Translations under genes and position numbers: made by a program | Source of the DNA: Ciona intestinalis | Lineage: Eukaryota; Chordata; Ascidiacea; Phlebobranchia; Cionidae | Reading direction: 5' to 3' | Assembly: GCF_000224145.3 (NCBI RefSeq) | Contig: NC_020167.2 | Span: 1,602,690 to 1,666,689, forward strand | Length of the DNA: 64,000 bases | Shown here: positions 33,901 through 59,314 of the stretch, piece by piece | Layout: each line of letters begins with the position of its first letter | Numbering within the stretch: the first letter of the stretch is position 1 | Notes under the pieces: model-generated | What the model was told of the DNA's origin: nothing | The model's database searches: none | Seen by the model: only the letters and a program-made list of their open reading frames with translations

Positions 33901-36462
33901 TAAAACAGAAAATCAATGCTCTGCTATATTCTATTGTGTTGGATGGGTCCGCATTTAACCAAGAGGCACCATAAATGGATTAAATTATAAATGACGAAAA
34001 AATAAAAAAATAACATTGACATTATAGATTCGGTCTAATAACAATTACCTAGGGTGGGGGGAGATGGGACACCTTTTCTTTATGTTTTCTTGTCCCACTT
34101 GGTAAGAGAAACAAAAAATATTCAAACAATTATAAAACCGTATTTTTACGACTTTCATATGCCGTTGGTAATTGTTTAAATAACAATCAGGATATTTGGA
34201 TATTATAGTAGGGTGGGGGGAGATCGGACACCTTTTTATTCTATTTTCTCGTCCTGTGGCAGTAAACGAAGAACAGTCAAAGAATAATAAAAACGTATCC
34301 TCACGACTCTCATGGACCGTTGTTAATTGTTTAAAACACGATCAGGATATTTGGATATTTAGTGCTAAAAGTGTCCCATCCCCCCCCCCCCCACCCTACT
34401 ATATATGCTAAACGTGTCCCATCTTACCCCACTGTCCTATTATTTGGTATCACAGCACATTTCTATTTACCTGACTTGAAAATAAACTTGATGTGGAAGT
34501 TCTTCCATTACACGTCGACCGAAGTAAACGAAGGTTATTCGACCACGCTTTTGTATGTCCGTAGATCTGACTGCCATCCAAGTATGACGTCACAGCGTTG
34601 ATTTGTTCGCGTGGGTGGTTAGGGGAATACCCGGTGTTAGACGCTTGGTAGCTAGACCTCTCGTAAGGCATCTCGGTCGTGCTGAAGTGCGAGTCACTAG
34701 CATTTAGCATGATGTTAAAATATTCAGGAGGACATCCGGGCCTAGATGTGTCCAGAATATCCTGCATTACGTGTTCCCCTGTGTAAAATATAGGAACACG
34801 TATTAGGAGATTGGAAACCACCATGTTAAGGTATATCCTTTGTACTGTTGTTGTACAGGTGCGGCCAAGTCGGAAAAAATATTACGACTCCTCAAAACAA
34901 TTTAAAGCTAGTATGTCGTTATCAGTATAGAATAACAATGTAAACATGACTTTCTAAGATGAGTAAACAGGTTATCAAAAGAGTCTGGTTCTTTGACTAA
35001 GATTGTGATATTAAATTACAATGAGACATATAAACTTCAGAACTATAAATCACCCGAGTTTAACGATAATTCGCTTTAAAAGCCTTTGTGATACAGTTTA
35101 AACTGTCTTGATCAAAATATCTCAAATAACCTACCAAAAAAGAGAAAGAGGGCCGTCTTGTTGTTTGTCGATGGAAGTCCTTGCGGGCCAGAAAAAATCA
35201 AGTTGCTAATTGAACGCACGTTTGGTCTTTCCCATCCGGATGGTTCGTAGACTCCATCTTTGTAGTGGGGTGGCAGACTCCGAGTAAGAGAAGAGTCTAA
35301 AAAACTTTATGTGTTAAATGCTGATTCACCAATACGTTTCCTATCGTTCGGGAAGTTTGCAACACGACCCAAAAGTGCTTTCCAGCTACAAAAATACGTG
35401 TGATATTACACCATGCAACCAACCGTGAAAATAAGTGCTTTGCATCAAATCAAAAAAGATTATATTTAAGCGGCTATTTTGTCTAAGCAAACGTTTAAAT
35501 AACAGTTGTTTGCGTTTGGTTATGGGTGACAAACTTTAGCGATAATTTTAGGCACAGGTATTTAGTTACACGTGTGACGTCGGCAATAGCACGTCTCAAA
35601 CTAATACAAAAAATGCCGCCTTTTATTTTCGTCACAATGACAAGGCACCAACAAAGTTCGGTCGCGTTGGCAACGGCTCGAAAATCACGGTTGCTTGAAA
35701 ATACTAAATTAGCTGCGGGTATGACAAGCATCACGCCTGTGTCACGTCCACCGCCACCGGATGTATTTTGAATGGATGAATAAATGAATGAATGAATGAA
35801 TGAATGAATGAATGAATGAATGAATGAATGAATGAATGAATGAATGAATGAATGAATGAATGAATGAATGAATGAATGAATGAATCTTACTTTATCCTCG
35901 CGTGGCCGAAAAACGACAGTCGTTATAACACCGGTGTTCATACACCTCGTGTCAGCTTACGTGTCACCAAGTGTTATTTTGTAGGTTATTATTTTGTTAG
36001 GATTTTTTAATTTTTTATAAGTGGCTGATAATTTGGACAACCCATTAGTGACCACTGGGTTGGAACAATTGCTGTTAAGTATCTTGCCCAACGACACATA
36101 CGCCCACGACACATACGCCCACAATGGCAAACGACATTGATTAAATTTCGCAATGTAAAGTTACTTAATAGGCTGGTAATTTGTTACGCCTAATCACAAA
36201 TACATTGTTTTTACTGCTGTTGAACCTTATATTTTAAATTCAAAAACTGCATAAACTTACCTGGAATACCAAGTGATGGATTACCTCTGTTGTTGTACCA
36301 ACCATTAAATGGAGGAAACTCTTTACCAATCTCTTGTTGTCCTGCAAATATTACATTAGGTATATGACAAACATTATCGTCAACGTTTTAAATGCAGTAC
36401 TTACCTTGAGTACACAGTCCCCAATTGATTACGATAACAAAAGAGATTATGATTCGCAGCAT
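21902..36462 (-). CDS. DUOX: Dual oxidase (peroxidase-like domain + NADPH oxidase)
   Basis: About 31 exons and ~1,555 residues, the usual DUOX length. It runs from signal peptide [17 protein letters not shown] (36405-36462) to HHFENF and stop at 21902. Order: peroxidase-like ectodomain ([34 protein letters not shown] at 34471-34780; [61 protein letters not shown] near 31429-31557), TM helix (30098-30245), PH-like and EF-hand segments ([26 protein letters not shown]), then six-helix heme core with paired His ([32 protein letters not shown]), FAD loop [14 protein letters not shown] site GGGIGVTPF and [12 protein letters not shown]. It makes hydrogen peroxide at the cell surface in a calcium-gated way. 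In tunicates an endostyle role with thyroid-type peroxidase is plausible but inferred. Some exon ends (32.5, 31.4, 27.3 kb) are approximate. Confidence 0.95.
22486..22700 (-). mobile_element. SINE-like fragment (degraded)
   Basis: Shares with the SINE at 35772-36128 the GTTCATACACCT start, a T-rich middle, GATAATTTGG, and ACCACAATGGTAGCAGCA near the end, in the same orientation. It lies in a DUOX intron. Confidence 0.55.
22818..23022. mobile_element. TIR-MITE copy 8, in a DUOX intron
   Basis: Starts TATATAGTACGGTGGGGTGA, ends CCCATCTCACCCCACATTAC then TATATC. The right-end CCCACAGTAT unit is duplicated. Confidence 0.85.
23812..24010 (-). mobile_element. SINE-like copy, tail missing
   Basis: Contains the family blocks GTTATAACAC, TTTCATACACTCATCATGCC, AACCAATGGGTTGGA and CTTGCTTAAGGACACAAATG in the same order as the copy at 35772-36128. 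In a DUOX intron. Confidence 0.65.
24846..24995 (+). mobile_element. SINE-like copy with tRNA-like B box
   Basis: Plus-oriented copy: B-box-like GGGTTCGAGGCTTGATTCTG, then TACTTAACAGCAATTACTTC and TAATAGGTTGTCCAAATT, the reverse complement of the minus-oriented copies. In a DUOX intron. Confidence 0.65.
26376..26520. mobile_element. Second TIR element family, copy A (G-rich filler)
   Basis: Ends TTTAGTGAAAAATCCTC and GAGGATTCTTTACCACC are imperfect inverted repeats like those of the copy at 30390-30527. The middle is repeats of TTAGTGGTTGG/GGGGTTAGTGG type. In a DUOX intron. Confidence 0.65.
27495..27780 (-). mobile_element. tRNA-derived SINE, near full length
   Basis: Read on the minus strand it begins CTGGCACTGTGGCAAAGTGG (A-box TGGCAAAGTGG) and has a B box GGGTTCAAGGC about 40 bp on. 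A non-tRNA body follows, then GATAAAGCAAGTTACATTCATTC. This head-body-tail order is that of a tRNA-derived SINE with an (ATTC)n tail. In a DUOX intron. Confidence 0.8.
30390..30527. mobile_element. Second TIR element family, copy B (C-rich filler)
   Basis: Terminal inverted repeats GGTGCTAGTGAAGAATCCTC and GAGGATTCTTTACTAGTGC of ~20 bp enclose C-runs and AACCACTAACCCCC-type repeats. In a DUOX intron. Confidence 0.75.
32128..32336. mobile_element. TIR-MITE copy 9, filling a DUOX intron
   Basis: Starts ATATATCGTAGGGTAGGTGG, ends CATCTTCCTCCTACCTATTA then TATAATA. The host intron is 32092-32338, so the element supplies almost all of it and ends about 2 bp from the splice donor. Confidence 0.9.
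33361..33508. mobile_element. TIR-MITE copy 10 (shortened)
   Basis: Starts TTATAGTGGAAGAAGATGGG, ends GGTGTCCCGTCTTCCCTATA. It lacks part of the internal right half. In a DUOX intron. Confidence 0.8.
34048..34441. mobile_element. TIR-MITE copy 11, interrupted by copy 12
   Basis: The left part 34048-34203 starts CCTAGGGTGGGGGGAGATGG and stops in the family's GATATTAT...GCTAA block. The right part 34405-34441 resumes TGCTAAACGTGTCCCATCTT and ends ACCCCACTGTCCTATTA. The gap is exactly copy 12. Confidence 0.88.
34204..34404. mobile_element. TIR-MITE copy 12, nested in copy 11
   Basis: Complete element: TATAGTAGGGTGGGGGGAGA to a 16-C run, then ACCCTACTATATA. Inserted at a TATA-like site inside an older family member, in a DUOX intron. 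Confidence 0.92.
35772..36128 (-). mobile_element. SINE copy with expanded (GAAT)n tail
   Basis: The minus-strand SINE body (about 35886-36128) carries CTTTATCCTCGCGTGGCC, GTTATAACACCGGTGTTCAT, GACAACCCATTAGTGACC and GCCCACAATGGCA. Its 3' tail has grown into a ~114-bp tetranucleotide array at 35772-35885. The Phe-Ile-His-Ser frame across the array is not a gene. In a DUOX intron. Confidence 0.82.
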
Positions 36463-38710
36463 TTCCTTTTACCACTATACCATTCGATATAAAGGAATAA
36501 TATTGACCTAAACAAAAACTAAAATAAAAAAAATTAATACCAGAACAATAAACACTGCAACTGTTAATGTTTCATATCGGAAATGCTCGAACTAAGCAGC
36601 TAAATAGGCTCGGTGATCGAAAAACAGCGAAAAACGCGAACATTCGCTCGTCTGCTGTATGCTCTCTGAGTAACCACCGAGCCGATGACTGAATGGACCG
36701 AGACAGATCAGGATATGCGTGTATATATACCCTCCCGTGTTTGCGCAAATACCAAGTAGACTTATTTCCATTATCCAAAAATCCAAATTTGGCTAAAACA
36801 GGGGCACTCCCAATCACAAGTAGAAGTATAGTTTTACTTTTTAGAAACGAAAATCGCGACTACTAAACAAACATATTTAAAAAGAAGAACTTAACCTATA
36901 TATATAATGCAGTAACGACTAAATAAAATATCCATCAAAAAATCAATAAGAAATGTGTGTATTTACGTCAAAATTCCTACGGTAACAACGTTTTAAAAAT
37001 ATATTAAAAAGTCGGTATCGGGAAATATATTGCAAGTTACAGTTACGAGCATTTTGTTACTTTGCGAAACTGAAGTGCGGTCCAAAAAGTCCCAATGCAA
37101 GCTGATGGTATCAGCATAATAGATAAATGTATTTATAAACCGTAACCATACTACTTTAAAGTCAAGGATAACAGTTAATAAACCAGTTCCAGTTTCTTAA
37201 GTAGGTAAAAGGTCGTTATCAGGATTTTTTGACGCTTTTTTTCGCGAGCTTATTGCATATGGGGTGTTTGTAAAATGGTACGTTGGTAAAGGACGTATAA
37301 AAGTGTTTTAAAAGAACATATCTGAATAAAAAAATTATCATGAGATTCGAAACAATGTAGAACATTATACTGGTTGACTGTTCTTCGAGCAAAGATTTAC
37401 TATTTATAATTTGTCCAAATTTCACTCAATGCATGAAGATTGAGTAGGGTGGGGAAAGATGGGACACCATTAGCACATAATATTCAAATATCCGGATCGT
37501 GTTTTAAACAATTAATAACGGTCCATGAAGTCGTAAAGGATATGGTTCCACAGTTTTTTGTTTATCACTAAATGAGAGAGAAAATAGAGATAAAGGTGTT
37601 TCATCTCCCCCCCCTAACTGTATATTAAACGGTTGTGCTGAGTAACGAGTAACAGCAGACGTAACGTTTTTTTGTAACGTGATATCGCTGGTCGTTGTTT
37701 GTCGAATAAACTTATAGTTGTCGACCTAACGTTCTTGAGCCATTCGTTGTACTGGAATCAGATCATGTCGAGCGAGGTACAGGGTTTGGGGCACGTAATG
37801 GTGGCCACAGTTTAGAATTTGAACATCAGGTGGGGTGAAGCGACCTGCACCGCACTTCTGCCCATAAATTTTAGCGGGAAAAACCCCAAACATAAACACT
37901 AGCCTTGAATTACACACACACTGCTAATTTCCATTACGTATGTATTATGATTTAGGGTGTGGTAACGAATCACAAATGAATTTAAAGTTCTTGGAACAAA
38001 TACCATATACACTGCTGTTTAAACAAAAATAGTCTGGACGCACGCCTCGTAAATAAAGTAGACAGTTCTAAAATATAGACTCGCCGTTACACGCAATTAA
38101 ACGTACCTTGTTTTAGTTGGTTGGATGCGCTCTTTGATTCAGTATCAGCTTGTACAAACTCGAGAGCCCGTATTTTGTAAATGAATAACAGATCGTATTA
38201 AAGTTTTAAATAATTCAAATATATAAAGGGTTTTTATACGTTATATATAGATTTATTGGGGTAAATTTCTATCGTTAGAAATCACACAAAGACATTTTAC
38301 AAACGTAAATAGTTATTATGTGCCTGTAAACAAACGCAGTTCCAGCTAATCGAAGTTATTTACAAGAAATTCTTTATCAAATTCGTGTTATACGCAGCAG
38401 GTTCAACAAACTTTACTTTGTGACGTAACCGTTGGTGCTGCGCTAAAGTTAACCAGAAGCATCAGACGCTTCAGCAATGATTACTTTTATGACTGACTTG
38501 CGCCCTTACGGTTGTTCGTGTACGGCGTTTTGCAAACGCAAGCTGCAAGTACACGTTTAGTTTAATGAGTGAGGATCAGTCCGTTAAGCGAATTGTTAAA
38601 GCAAGGAAAGACAGTAGAAGTGGTGTTTTAAGTTGCCTAGTATAGGCCTTTATATCAATACTTGGTAATATAGGGCTCACTTAACATCTTAGAATTCAGT
38701 TTATTAAAAC
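36463..38710. other. Intergenic between divergent DUOX and 5-alpha-reductase genes
   Basis: About 2.25 kb that should contain the promoters of both divergent genes. One MITE at 37443-37624. A 63-codon minus frame (37726-37917) with several Cys/His is not convincing. The rest is AT-rich sequence without recognised features. Confidence 0.5.
37443..37624. mobile_element. TIR-MITE copy 13
   Basis: Starts AGTAGGGTGGGGAAAGATGG, ends GGTGTTTCATCTCCCCCCCC then TAACTGTATA. Internal core CGGATCGTGTTTTAAACAAT conserved. Confidence 0.9.
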
Positions 38711-40411
38711 ATGTTTGAGCTTGAAACTGACTTGAGAATTATTAAATGGATGTCAGGCTCTATCTTTATGGCGGGGATTTTGTCGTTGGCAGCATATCAA
38801 GTTGGCGTGCCGTCTGGTTATGGCAAACACACGAAGAAGTCGAAATTCAGTAAGCTGAACAACATCGTCAACTGTCAATGTTTGATTATGCTTTAAGTAG
38901 ACATATACCCGATCTCACACACTACAGTAAGACAGTATAGTAGAGCGGGAAAAGACGAGGCACCTTCAGAACATGATCGTGTTTTAAACAACTAACAACG
39001 GTCTATGGAACTTAGAATGTGCTTTGTTTACTACCAAATAGAAGAAGAATAAAAATAAAAAGGTGTACCATCTTACACCACCCTACTATACCTATGATGC
39101 ATTCCAAACCTTTGAAACACTGTTTATTGTACTCCTGTGTAATCTTTATAAAAGTCTATATTTTTACTTTACAGCTGTTGACGCCCGACTAGCTTGGGTA
39201 ATACAGGAATGTCCTTCATTCTTTCTACCAGTGTTGGTAACCTACAGTGTTGGCGTTGAAAACATCAATTTCTCCAATCTCTTAATCATCAGCGCCTTCG
39301 CCTTCCATTATTTCCAGAGGCAAGTCGCCGGTTTGTAACTGGATTCAGTAATTACCGCCTGCACGTCAAATTTTACAGTGGCGTTGATTTAAACACGCGG
39401 CGGGTCTTCATTTATACTGTTGTTGTTTCCATGAACGGTGTACATGTACCGTTGAATATTGAACGATATGTGTTACAGGTCGTTCATCTACCCAATGTTG
39501 ATGAATCGAATGAGCACTCCCCTACCTCTCCGCATCGTCTTTATGAGTTTTACCTTTACATTTATTAATGGGTACGCAATATCAAAGTATGAAGCCGCAC
39601 ACGTATCATTACCGGAAAACTGGATTAATTCTTTCCAGTTCTTGACAGGTAACTAACGTATCTCAATTGTTTTAATGGTTTGGATTGTTCCTAAACCTGA
39701 ATACAAAAAAGTATAGGTTTTAAAAATTTCTCATACTTAGAAATGTAACATTATTTTTTAATAATAAAACTTAATACTTGAGTAATATTTTTTATTCAGT
39801 TACTAAAAATCATAATTACAAACAGGCATGCTTATGTGGGCGTCTGGACTTCTCATTAATATTCACAGCGATCATGTTTTGAGAAACCTTCGAAAACCGA
39901 ACGAAGTTGGTTATAAGATTCCGCGAGGTGGCGCCTTTGAGTACGTATCAGGAGCGAACTTCAGCGGAGAGATTTTTGAATGGTTTGGTCTTCTAATCGC
40001 CTCTAATTTCCACTTTCCTTTGATTTGCTTCTCTCTTTCAACATCTCTGACGATTGGAACAAGAGCTCTTTTCCATCACAAGTAAGAAGTCTAAGTCAGT
40101 ATCCATATATTCATGACTTCTAAGTTGGCTTTTGTGGAAATTCAGTTACATTTATATAGCACAAGAAGCAAGCGTGGACTCTATTATTGTTTGATTGTAA
40201 GGCGAGCGCTGTATAAACCACCGTGGTTCTGGTGCATAAGTAAAAAAATAATGCGGTACAAAACTCTTAAACGACATATAAAAAATGTTAGATATACAAC
40301 TATTTTAACTGCATGCTTCGTATTTTGCTAATTCATTATTTTAGGTTCTATTTAAGCAAGTTCGAAGATTACCCGAAGAACCGAAAGGCAGTCATTCCAT
40401 TTGTTCTTTGA
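38711..40411 (+). CDS. SRD5A: 3-oxo-5-alpha-steroid 4-dehydrogenase (steroid 5-alpha-reductase)
   Basis: NADPH-dependent membrane enzyme reducing the delta-4,5 bond of 3-oxo-steroids. Five exons, 38711-38849, 39175-39319, 39479-39648, 39826-40081 and 40345-40411, join in phase to 258 residues (human SRD5A1 259, SRD5A2 254). Landmarks: PSGYGKHTKKS, LAWVIQECPSFFLPV, FAFHYFQRSFIYP, GLLINIHSDHVLRNLRKP, GYKIPRGGAFEYVSGANFSG, EIFEWFGL, and the C-terminus FYLSKFEDYPKNRKAVIPF, all hallmark SRD5A1/2 motifs. Most of the protein is hydrophobic, in about seven membrane helices. Exon 2 ends at a GC donor (AG|GCAAGT), the only position that keeps phase with exon 3. Poly(A) signals AATAAA lie at 40411-40416, overlapping the stop codon, and at 40454-40459. 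Assignment to type 1 or 2 is not possible by eye. Confidence 0.95.
38936..39090. mobile_element. TIR-MITE copy 14 (shortened), in intron 1 of the reductase gene
   Basis: Starts TATAGTAGAGCGGGAAAAGA, ends GTGTACCATCTTACACCACC then CTACTATA. Internally deleted compared with full copies. Confidence 0.85.
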
Positions 40412-40552
40412 ATAAATTGACAACATAATAACCAACCCGGCGGTTCTACTGTGAATAAAATATTTATAAATTCAACCCCTGGCGATATACTAACGCGGCA
40501 CATCTATATAATGCATTGGTTTTAGTCGTAACGTTGGTCGTAACTATATATG

Positions 40553-40750
40553 TATAGTAGGGTGGGGGAAGATGGGACACCTTTAGCACGTATTATCCAA
40601 ATATCCCGATCGTGTTTTAAACAATTAACAACGGTCTATGAGAGTTGTAGGGACACTGTTTTATAATTCTTTGAAAAATCTTTGTTTACTACCAAATTGG
40701 TCGAGAATATAGAATGAATAGGTGTCCCATCTTCCCCCACCCTACTATAT
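40553..40750. mobile_element. TIR-MITE copy 15 (near consensus)
   Basis: Both ends intact: TATAGTAGGGTGGGGGAAGA and TCTTCCCCCACCCTACTATA. A good reference copy for the family. Confidence 0.95.
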
Positions 40751-40993
40751 ATTGTTCCTTAGTATTGTAATGCGTAATACATAAATTATGAATGAGTACT
40801 TGAAAGATTTAAATATACTTGTGACTAATTATATGCGTATATAATTCAGTAAACGTAAGCGTATTCAACTTTAATATAGTAACACCTTAATTGATTTAGA
40901 TATATACCGTAGTTGCGTAAAACGGAACTTGCTTCCGCGAAAAATACCGATAGAAAATACTTTGTCATTACGTAAGCTAGTTATTTATAATAA

Positions 40994-41184
40994 AGTACGG
41001 TCGGGGAAGACGGGACACCTTTACCACATAATATCCAAATATCCTAATCGTGTTTTAGACAATTAACAACGGTCTATGGGAGTCGTGAGAATACAGTTTT
41101 ATAATTCTTTTAACGTTCTTATTTCTCACCAAATGTGACGACAAAATAGAATGAAAAAGTCTCCCATCTTCCCCTTTACTATAT
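40994..41184. mobile_element. TIR-MITE copy 16, abutting copy 17
   Basis: Starts AGTACGGTCGGGGAAGACGG, ends TCTCCCATCTTCCCCTTTAC then TATATAG, directly followed by the next copy. Confidence 0.9.
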
Positions 41185-41437
41185 AGTAGGGTAGGGGAAG
41201 ACGGGGCACGTTTAGTACACATAATATTCAAATTTTTAGTCAGCTGTTGCATCCTGTGTTGGTATAGTTAAGACAAACGTGTGTAATATTGAAATCATAA
41301 TATCCAAATCTTGTTGATTTAAACAATAACAACGGTCTATGCTCTATGGGAATTATGAAAATACGGTTTATTATTCTTAAATGTTCTTTGTTTACTACCA
41401 ATTGAAGCGAAAAATCCCATCTTCCCCCTCCCTAGCA
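41181..41437. mobile_element. TIR-MITE copy 17 with internal insertion or duplication
   Basis: Starts TATAGTAGGGTAGGGGAAGA, ends CCCATCTTCCCCCTCCCTAG. Longer than the family because of ~60 extra bp around 41235-41295, between two versions of the ATAATATxCAAAT block. Confidence 0.88.
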
Positions 41438-42250
41438 TAAGTCGTCTATAATTTGGCAATCATCCCACTGCCTATCTTAATCAAGTGATCAGATCAGGTG
41501 AACTTTGGGGAAGCTACACTGTCTTAAAAAAACAAACTCTCTTGCGATTTGCTTTGATTATCCAGCAAGTGCAGCGACCACCGGGTTGTAGAATTGATTG
41601 GTTTATTGTTGGACGTCGCACTGCCGATTAGCTCAAGCTAGTATATAAATAAGCGTCTGTAAAATTGACACATTTTAAAAATATTGAAATCGGAAAGTGG
41701 TATAAGACAAGAAGAAAGAAATAAGAACTAAAATGTTGAACTGGTGGTCTCGACTTCCCGGCTTGCTACGTCACGAGAGGAGAAGAATTTCGCATCGCTG
41801 AATTTCGAGCGAGGTAGGAGGGTGGGGTGTATTTTGTGGCCCAAGCTGGTAAAGGCGGCGATTTATTGAAGAAAAACAGCAACCAGGCAAGCTAGCCACG
41901 CTTTAACATAAAGGCCTCGTGTTCCAAGCTACAAAAAAGATTCCCAGGAGACAGAATACGATTAAAAGTCCTTGCGTCTTGCGCGGCACGGTGTTACAAT
42001 TGAGGTAAAAAGAGCCCATTTTGCACGTTAACAGTAAACGAAGTAACTCTGGTCGAGTAAACTGTAGCAGGACGGTAATAGTTTCGACAGTTATGTATGG
42101 TCATGTAAATTACTCGCAGTTTATTCGTCGTGTTTTCGTGGTTTGGATGTATTCACGTGGACGGTTGCACCAGGGATGTACCTTGCTTTATTCCATGGCT
42201 GGCGTCGCTCCTCGCTCGGCAGCTCGCCAGCGCATATCATTACACGTTTT

Positions 42251-57109
<14,859 letters not shown>

Positions 57110-59314
57110 CACAAATCTAGTTATCCAAATCTTGTTCTTTTAAAGTTTCGACAGGCAAACATATGGTGACCAAAGTTTTCTGCTTGATCAAAGAGTTCCA
57201 GCAAAAAATTTGAATTTACCAGTCCTTTAGATCCAACAAAATGTTACAACAAACAGTTTATGATATCTGCAACAATTTAACACTTAAATTTCTAAAATAA
57301 AATATGCATTACATGTAAAATGGGTTGCTCTAAATTCATGGTACATTAACTTCAGTCAGTTATAAAACCAGAAACCAAGTCTACATGAAGTGTTGTTTGC
57401 TTCGTCAATGCTGCAAAGTGGAATGTTCAAGGCAATCTTTCACCATCACCACTTACATCTCTCAACACAGCCATGAACACGAAATCTGATACCTCTTGAC
57501 TTTCACACATGCAAATACCAGCTTTAAGCATGCTAGACTGACTTCTAACAGAACCTGATTGACTCCTACTTTTACGACACTGTACCAATACACATTGGTA
57601 TTACAAAACCAATACTGTTAAGCGCTACTAAACAATCAAACCAAAGTAATATTTGTTAATAACTGCCTTTCACGTTGCCTCGTAACGACAAAGCTGGCCA
57701 GACACCTCTCTGTTCTGTGCTGCTAACAGAATGTCGAGCCTCGTCGGTCCACTGGCGTGTGAACAAAAGAAAAAAGATCTTTCTACTACGCGCTGTCGCC
57801 AAAAAAACTAACGTTCTAGTGCCGACAGCGTGTGTTTGTTTTGAGTAATTAGTTCGCTGCCCCATCCAGCGTGCTGAGTTCTTCGTCAAAAGACATATTT
57901 TTTAAACTCAGTTTCATCTGTATAATATCATACAACTGTGTTTACGACAACAAAGATTGATATATGTTTTGCTGTAACGGTGTTACCTGAGCTTAGCGTA
58001 CATAAATTTAATCCATACGACGTTCATATATGCGACATACAGCTTAGTTTTCCCTACAGTGTGGACATCGGGTAGTGGTACTACAAAAGCAGCTGTTCTT
58101 CATTTTTTATGTCATAACGTTGCTATAACCTAATATTTACTGCCGAATTTTTAAGTGGCACCGATAAAATGTTTCGTAACTATAACATCATAAGGATGTA
58201 CTATCGTCTCACAATACTTTATTATTACGACACAAAACTTTCATAATACACATTACTATGTTGATAAGACAATAACATTACATTCTAATTTTTCCGTTGG
58301 GTATATTATATAGAAGCCCAGCGGCCGTGCCTAACCTTTCGTCGAAACTCTGTGATCGAAATCAGTAAAGTTTCTTATTTGGATATGAGCGATCAATAGT
58401 GAACTAAAAATTGCATATTAAAGTATAAGTTACATATATATATATTTTTGGATAGCGATAAAGTGACAAACCATCACCACACTGTTATCCCATGGCGATT
58501 GAATCATAGGAATACATCATTTGGACTCGACTTCGTTTACCACCTGTTTTGGTTTCGGTTAATTTTTACCTAATAATTTGCCATTGCCAGAGCCCGCATA
58601 CAAACATGTTTATATACCTACTTTGGTCACTACAACGAATAACAAATACATAAGACTCAATATAGATAATACATGTATATGTATTATCTAGGACTCAATC
58701 AAGCAAAAATCTGGCACCGCATGTCACCTCTGTACCATAGCGTACTTTATTCAATGTTTAAACATTGCACATAATATTGTAAAATCACCGAGTTATTAAG
58801 CATGCTATTTTCCTAAAATGATGTAAAAATAAGAAATCACTTGAAAAAGGATCGAATAGAAGAATGTGCGAACGTTTTTTTCGATCCTCTTTTGTTATGC
58901 TTCAATTTTAAACTGGGTTTGTATTGATATAAATAAAGTGTTAAAGAAAAAAGGCTAGTAGAGTAAAAGTAGTAGAAAAGTAAAGCGTATAGTTCTTAAG
59001 GTAAGAAAAGTGGGTAGTGAGCCAACATAGCCCTGAATTCCATAGTATGCACTTTCAGACATCACCCACACTAAATAGAAAGGTAACAAGGTCACCAACT
59101 AACATTACCTAAATGTGAATAAAAAAACTAGCCAAAATTGCGTGTATGCTAAACATTAGGAAGTTTCATTATAAATTAATCAACATAATTTAAATACAGG
59201 TTTATAAATATACGTACTATAACTATAACATACAAATAAAGTTAATCCATCACTTGGTAAAAAGTGACGTTTAAAGCGCAAATAAGTTTCTATAAATAAC
59301 AGGGTTGTGAAACA
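57110..59314. other. Intergenic between RBPJ start and ZFAND2B-like stop
   Basis: About 2.2 kb; should hold the RBPJ promoter and any 5' untranslated exon. AT-rich again, unlike intron 1. A perfect inverted repeat (AGATAATACAT / ATGTATTATCT) is at 58664-58689. The 77-codon minus frame at 57656-57889 is not recognised. Confidence 0.5.

Noticed and set aside
35495-35941. Open frame with a long Phe-Ile-His-Ser repeat
   Set aside because: It is the translation of the (GAAT)n SINE tail, not a gene.
37726-37917. 63-codon minus frame with KCGAGRFTPPDVQILNCGHH
   Set aside because: Cys/His content is suggestive, but no splice partners, signal or family could be found; left unannotated.
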